DNA of 64,000 bases from assembly GCF_014863545.1 (NCBI RefSeq), contig NZ_CP062260.1, forward strand, positions 1,550,001-1,614,000, in the 5' to 3' direction. Shown here in pieces: positions 60,432-64,000 of the stretch. This DNA is from Paenibacillus sp. JNUCC32. Its GTDB lineage: Bacteria; Bacillota; Bacilli; Paenibacillales; Paenibacillaceae. Numbering within the stretch: the first letter of the stretch is position 1; every line of letters begins with the position of its first letter. The notes below the pieces were generated by a model, which saw nothing but the letters and a program-made list of their open reading frames with translations, was not told where the DNA came from and searched no databases. Both the position numbers and the translations under genes were made by a program.

Positions 60432-62650
60432 CAAGCTATATCGAAGCCCGTGAAAGCATACGGTATTGGATGGGCGACGATGATGCCGGGATACTGAAGA
60501 CGATCGCAGGGCGCTATATCGGGGCGAATCCGGAAATTCCGTTCGCGCTGCGGCCGTTCGCCGAAACGGGTATTCTTCAGACCGAGGAAGGATATTATGA
60601 CTTCAACTTCGGCGACCGGTTCCGGGAAGCGAAGCAAGGGGAGGCGGCCTACGCCCTTGGTCTGGTGTGGAGCGACGATGAACGTTCGCTGGATGCCGCG
60701 ATCATGCCGTACAGCCCGGTCCGCTTCTATCTGAACGAGCGGCTGATGTATCGTTCGGGTGCCGAGGACGAGATGAAGCCCGATGCCAAAATCGCCATTC
60801 CGCTGGTGCTGAGCCCGGGCTGGAACACATTGTTGATTGAGGTCCGGAGGACCGAAGCCGGATTCGGCTGCCGCTTCGGAGCCGTGGAGGGCAAGGTCCG
60901 CATTCTGCAGGTGCTGTCTCCTTTTGCAGACCGGAAGGACACCGCAGGTTGGGCATATGTCGGACCGCTGGCTGCCGGCACGCTCGGCGAAGGCGGCGTC
61001 TTTCCGAAAGCTCACGGGTCCGAAGTAGACACCGGCATGGATTGGCTTCCGCTCACAGGCTGGAGTGAAGAGGAAGCGGATAAACCGAATTTCGAGAGAA
61101 TATTCGGCTTGCCGGAGGCCCCGGCTGCGGGGTATGCATGGAGCCGGCTTAAGGTGCCTGCCGGCATCGACCATGTTGAGTTCAAGGGCAGCGCTCTGGG
61201 CAGGACGGAGATCTGGATCGGCGATGATTCCGTCATGGACATTGAGGGGGGCGTCTTCGGTTGCAAGCTGCCCGCTTCGGCCTGCCGCGGGGATCTTTTG
61301 GTACGCAGCTGCCGCGGGCCGTCGGGATGGGGGGTTGAGCTTCATGCCTATGCTTCACAGGGAGAGCTGGAGTTTGAGCTTCCCGTCCCGGTACAAGGCG
61401 CCCCGTCTCCGTGGATGTATGCCGGGCCGCTGGCCGCAGGGGAGGAGCAAACGCCGGAGGAGGTGTGCTCGGTCAAGAGACTGTTTCCGCGTGCGGACGG
61501 CCGCGGTTTGACCGGCTGGTCCCTGGATGCGCCGGGCTACCGGGTCAGGCCGTTCTATGAGAACGCCATGCTGAGCAACAAATGGACCTCCGGGGCCGCC
61601 ACCAATTTCGGGCGCTGGGACTATCCGCTCGGTGTGACGATGTATGGACTTCTTCAAGCATCGCGAGCGCTGGGGCGGCCCGATATCGCGGAATATGCCC
61701 GGGCGCATATCGACATCTGCACCCAATGGTACGAATACGCCGTCTGGGACCGGGATACCTACGGATTTCCGTCCGTGAACCATCAGCTGGTGCTGATCAA
61801 GATGCTGGACAACTGTGGTTCGTTCGGCTCGGCGATGCTGGAAGACGATAAGGAAAGCGGCAATCCGGAAGTTGTAAAAGTCGCGGAGGACATTGCGGAT
61901 TTTATGGTGAACCGACTGGAACGCCGGGAGGACGGCGCTTTCTATCGTCTGTGCGTTTCGGAGTATTCCGCAGATACGATGTGGGCGGATGATCTGTACA
62001 TGAGCACGCCGTTCTTGTCACGCTACGCCGGGATGACAGGCGATTCCTCCTATCTGGACGAAGCGGCCAGGCAGTTCTTGAGGTACCGGGAGTATCTGTT
62101 CATGCCGGAGGAAGGCGTGATGAGCCACGTATTCGATTTCAAATACGGGAAAGCGACCCGAATTCCTTGGGGGCGCGGAAACGGATGGAGCCTGTTCTCC
62201 TTATCGGAACTGCTGGAACGTCTGCCGGAGGATCATAAGGACCGGCCTGCGCTGCTTGAGTTTTTCCGTAAATTGTGCGCCGGAATTGCTTCTTATCAGG
62301 GGGAGTCAGGACTCTGGAGGCAGGTTATTACCGATTCGGAAGCTTATGAGGAAGCTTCCTGCTCGGCCATGTTCGCCTATGCCTTTGCCAGAGGCGTCCG
62401 GTTCGGCTGGCTGGAGGAACCGGCACCTTTTGCCGATGCAGCCGTTCGAGCATGGCAGGGGTTGACCGAGCAGGCCATCGACCGTCACGGCAGCGTGCAC
62501 GGAGTGTGCAGCGGATCCCGTTATTCATTCACCGGGGACTATTATAAGCATGATCTGCTCACGGTGGTCAATGACAACCACGGGATCGGGATCATGATGC
62601 TGGCGTGCGCGGAGATCATGAAATTGAAAGGCATGCTGAACGGCAAGTAA
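60428..62650 (+). CDS. GH105-type unsaturated uronyl hydrolase with a long N-terminal extension
   Basis: A 740-residue cytoplasmic protein. From about residue 380 to the end it matches GH105/YteR-type (alpha/alpha)6 hydrolases, which remove unsaturated galacturonyl or glucuronyl residues from oligosaccharides. DTMWADDLYMSTPF carries the likely catalytic aspartates (Asp521/Asp522), and RGNGWSLFSLSELLE is a family block. The first 370 residues are extra, beta-rich (for example GWNTLLIEVRR, GWAYVGPLAAG), and may be one or two carbohydrate-binding-like sandwiches; YteR alone is about 370 residues. ATG 60428 overlaps the previous stop (ATGA) after GGGGAGG. It probably acts on the products of the candidate lyase before it. 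Confidence 0.85.
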   Translation: MTSYIEARESIRYWMGDDDAGILKTIAGRYIGANPEIPFALRPFAETGILQTEEGYYDFNFGDRFREAKQGEAAYALGLVWSDDERSLDAAIMPYSPVRFYLNERLMYRSGAEDEMKPDAKIAIPLVLSPGWNTLLIEVRRTEAGFGCRFGAVEGKVRILQVLSPFADRKDTAGWAYVGPLAAGTLGEGGVFPKAHGSEVDTGMDWLPLTGWSEEEADKPNFERIFGLPEAPAAGYAWSRLKVPAGIDHVEFKGSALGRTEIWIGDDSVMDIEGGVFGCKLPASACRGDLLVRSCRGPSGWGVELHAYASQGELEFELPVPVQGAPSPWMYAGPLAAGEEQTPEEVCSVKRLFPRADGRGLTGWSLDAPGYRVRPFYENAMLSNKWTSGAATNFGRWDYPLGVTMYGLLQASRALGRPDIAEYARAHIDICTQWYEYAVWDRDTYGFPSVNHQLVLIKMLDNCGSFGSAMLEDDKESGNPEVVKVAEDIADFMVNRLERREDGAFYRLCVSEYSADTMWADDLYMSTPFLSRYAGMTGDSSYLDEAARQFLRYREYLFMPEEGVMSHVFDFKYGKATRIPWGRGNGWSLFSLSELLERLPEDHKDRPALLEFFRKLCAGIASYQGESGLWRQVITDSEAYEEASCSAMFAYAFARGVRFGWLEEPAPFADAAVRAWQGLTEQAIDRHGSVHGVCSGSRYSFTGDYYKHDLLTVVNDNHGIGIMMLACAEIMKLKGMLNGK

Positions 62651-62664
62651 GGCATACACTTTCA

Positions 62665-62722
62665 TTAAAGCGCTTAACCGTTAACTGGTTAGGCGTTTCG
62701 GTACGATGAGTTAAGCGCTTAA
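62665..62722 (+). promoter_or_regulatory. Palindromic operator cluster before iolD
   Basis: AAGCGCTT within TTAAAGCGCTTAAC (62665-62678), TAACC/GGTTA arms (62675-62691) and the perfect palindrome TTAAGCGCTTAA (62711-62722) follow one another. The AAGCGCTT cores resemble cre or other LacI-family operators. A TATATT at 62748 could be the -10 of the iolD promoter. No terminator is seen after the GH105 gene. Confidence 0.5.
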
Positions 62723-62777
62723 TTCATAAATGGCTTTCTTCACAGGATATATTGACGATGAAAAGGAGATGAACCGG

Positions 62778-64000
62778 TTGACAACGATTCGATTAACGAT
62801 GGCACAGGCGCTGCTGAAATTTTTGGATGCACAGTATGTTTCCGTCGATGGGGTAGAGACGAAGTTTGTGCGCGGGGTAATGGGAATCTTCGGCCACGGC
62901 AACGTGACCGGCCTTGGCGAGGCTTTGGAACGAAGCGCCGGGGATCTGGTTTATATGCAGGGCAAAAACGAACAGGGCATGGTGCACGCCGCGACGGCGT
63001 ACGCCAAGCAAAAGAACCGGCGGCAAATCTGGGCCTGCACTTCCTCCATCGGACCCGGCGCGCTGAATATGGTCACCGCGGCGGCAACGGCAACCGTGAA
63101 CCGTATTCCGGTACTGCTGCTGCCTGGGGACAACTTTGCCTGCCGCCAGCCTGATCCGGTACTTCAGCAGATCGAAGCCTCGTCGGACTACACCGTATCG
63201 GCCGCCGATGCATTCAAGCCGGTGAGCCGGTACTGGGACCGGATCTCCCGGCCGGAGCAGCTGATCGCGGCGGCCGGGCAGGCGATCCGCGTCTTGACGG
63301 ATCCGGCGGAGACGGGAGCGGTCACCCTCGCGCTGCCGCAGGACGTGCAGGCTGAAGCTTACGATTACCCCGAATCGCTGTTCGAGAAAACCGTGCACGC
63401 CATCGACCGCCGACCGCCTGCGGCAGATGGACTGATGCGGGCGGCGGCGCGGTTTGCAGCAAGCAAGCGGCCGCTCATCATCGCCGGAGGCGGCGTGCAC
63501 TACAGCGAGGCAACCGGGGATTTGGCAGCCTTTGCGGAAGCCTTCGGTATCCCGGTCGCAGAAACGCAGGCCGGTAAAAGCGCGCTTCCCTGGAATCACC
63601 CCCTGAACCTGGGGGCGATGGGCGTAACCGGCTCGCTGGCGGCGAACCGCGCAGCGGCAAAGGCCGATCTGATTATCGGCATCGGCACCCGCTATTCGGA
63701 CTTTACGACGTCCTCCAAATGGGCGTTTCAACGGGAGGACGTATCGTTCCTGAACCTGAACGTCAACAGCGCGGACGGAGCCAAGCTCGGCGGCGAAGCG
63801 CTGATCGCCGATGCGAAGGAAGGGCTGCAGGCACTGAAGGAGATCCTGTCTCAAAAAGGCTATCAAGCCGGGTACGAAAAAGGCGAGCTTGCTGAGCTGA
63901 AAGCCGAGTGGGACAGCGAGGTAGACCGTCTGTACGCTGCGGAGCATCCCGACGGCTTGTCGCAGACGAGGGCGCTCGGCGTCATCAACGAGGTCATCTC
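62778..64000 (+). CDS. iolD: 3D-(3,5/4)-trihydroxycyclohexane-1,2-dione hydrolase IolD, 3' end outside the window
   Basis: The first 407 codons of a thiamine-diphosphate-dependent hydrolase of myo-inositol catabolism, which opens the ring of the dione to 5-deoxy-glucuronate. The start [16 protein letters not shown], the cofactor-activating Glu65 in [18 protein letters not shown] and the central domain [12 protein letters not shown] match IolD closely. TTG 62778 is chosen because AAAAGGAGAT stands about eight bases upstream. The frame stays open to the last base, so the gene continues beyond 64000. Other iol genes are expected there. Apart from two Gfo/Idh/MocA genes none is seen upstream. Confidence 0.93.
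   Translation, partial: MTTIRLTMAQALLKFLDAQYVSVDGVETKFVRGVMGIFGHGNVTGLGEALERSAGDLVYMQGKNEQGMVHAATAYAKQKNRRQIWACTSSIGPGALNMVTAAATATVNRIPVLLLPGDNFACRQPDPVLQQIEASSDYTVSAADAFKPVSRYWDRISRPEQLIAAAGQAIRVLTDPAETGAVTLALPQDVQAEAYDYPESLFEKTVHAIDRRPPAADGLMRAAARFAASKRPLIIAGGGVHYSEATGDLAAFAEAFGIPVAETQAGKSALPWNHPLNLGAMGVTGSLAANRAAAKADLIIGIGTRYSDFTTSSKWAFQREDVSFLNLNVNSADGAKLGGEALIADAKEGLQALKEILSQKGYQAGYEKGELAELKAEWDSEVDRLYAAEHPDGLSQTRALGVINEVI

Noticed and set aside
62793..63947. A 384-codon minus-strand frame opposite iolD
   Set aside because: The plus strand encodes clear IolD motifs. The antisense product is Arg- and His-rich with no family features.
1..64000. tRNA genes, rRNA genes, CRISPR arrays, insertion sequences or prophage
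   Set aside because: Reading both strands I saw no cloverleaf sequence with GTTCGA in context, no spaced short repeats, no transposase or integrase motifs and no phage structural genes.

Overview
The window looks like chromosome from a Paenibacillus-like member of the Bacillales. Three things suggest this. There is a yojF/bshB2 pair (bacillithiol) facing cdaS, the sporulation-type cyclic di-AMP synthase. There are many YesM/YesN-type two-component systems next to Lpl-type sugar importers. Strong GGAGG-type ribosome sites precede frequent TTG and GTG starts. Base composition is close to half G+C throughout. I see no IS element, phage gene, CRISPR array, rRNA or tRNA.

From 1 to 24 kb the genes are mostly housekeeping, in short units ended by clear terminators: a DUF523 protein, yojF-bshB2, cdaS, the sulfite reductase pair cysJI, an MFS exporter, a YebC/TACO1 protein, a secreted protein with four repeats, a LysR regulator, a DinB-like protein, a GNAT acetyltransferase, a bacteriophytochrome with a degenerate GGDEF domain, a YdcF/SanA protein, a PAS histidine kinase with a small TPR-like partner, dapA with a divergent LysR gene, purT behind a ZTP riboswitch, and a MATE exporter.

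From 24 to 36 kb lies a sugar sensing and uptake block. A YesN regulator, a YesM kinase and an extra sugar-binding lipoprotein are followed by a galactose/glucose-type importer (mglB-mglA-mglC; MglB keeps the calcium loop). Next come a Gfo/Idh/MocA dehydrogenase, a TIM-barrel isomerase/epimerase and an OmpR-type two-component pair.

From 36 to 63 kb lies a large locus for uronic-acid-containing oligosaccharides. It holds a GH88 unsaturated glucuronyl hydrolase, a 4-oxalocrotonate-tautomerase-like protein, two Lpl-type importers (permeases and binding lipoproteins, no ATPase gene), a YesN/YesM pair, an SDR reductase, two heparinase II/III-type proteins, a cupin-AraC regulator, a second Gfo/Idh/MocA gene, a membrane-bound AraC regulator, an unrecognised 591-residue protein that may be a toroid-fold lyase, and a GH105 hydrolase with a long extra N-terminal region. 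None of the enzymes has a visible signal peptide. The natural reading is that oligosaccharides are imported, cleaved in the cytoplasm by lyases and unsaturated-uronyl hydrolases, and reduced or isomerised there. cre-like sites and repeated candidate YesN sites lie at the promoters. The window ends inside iolD of inositol catabolism, which has palindromic sites in its leader.
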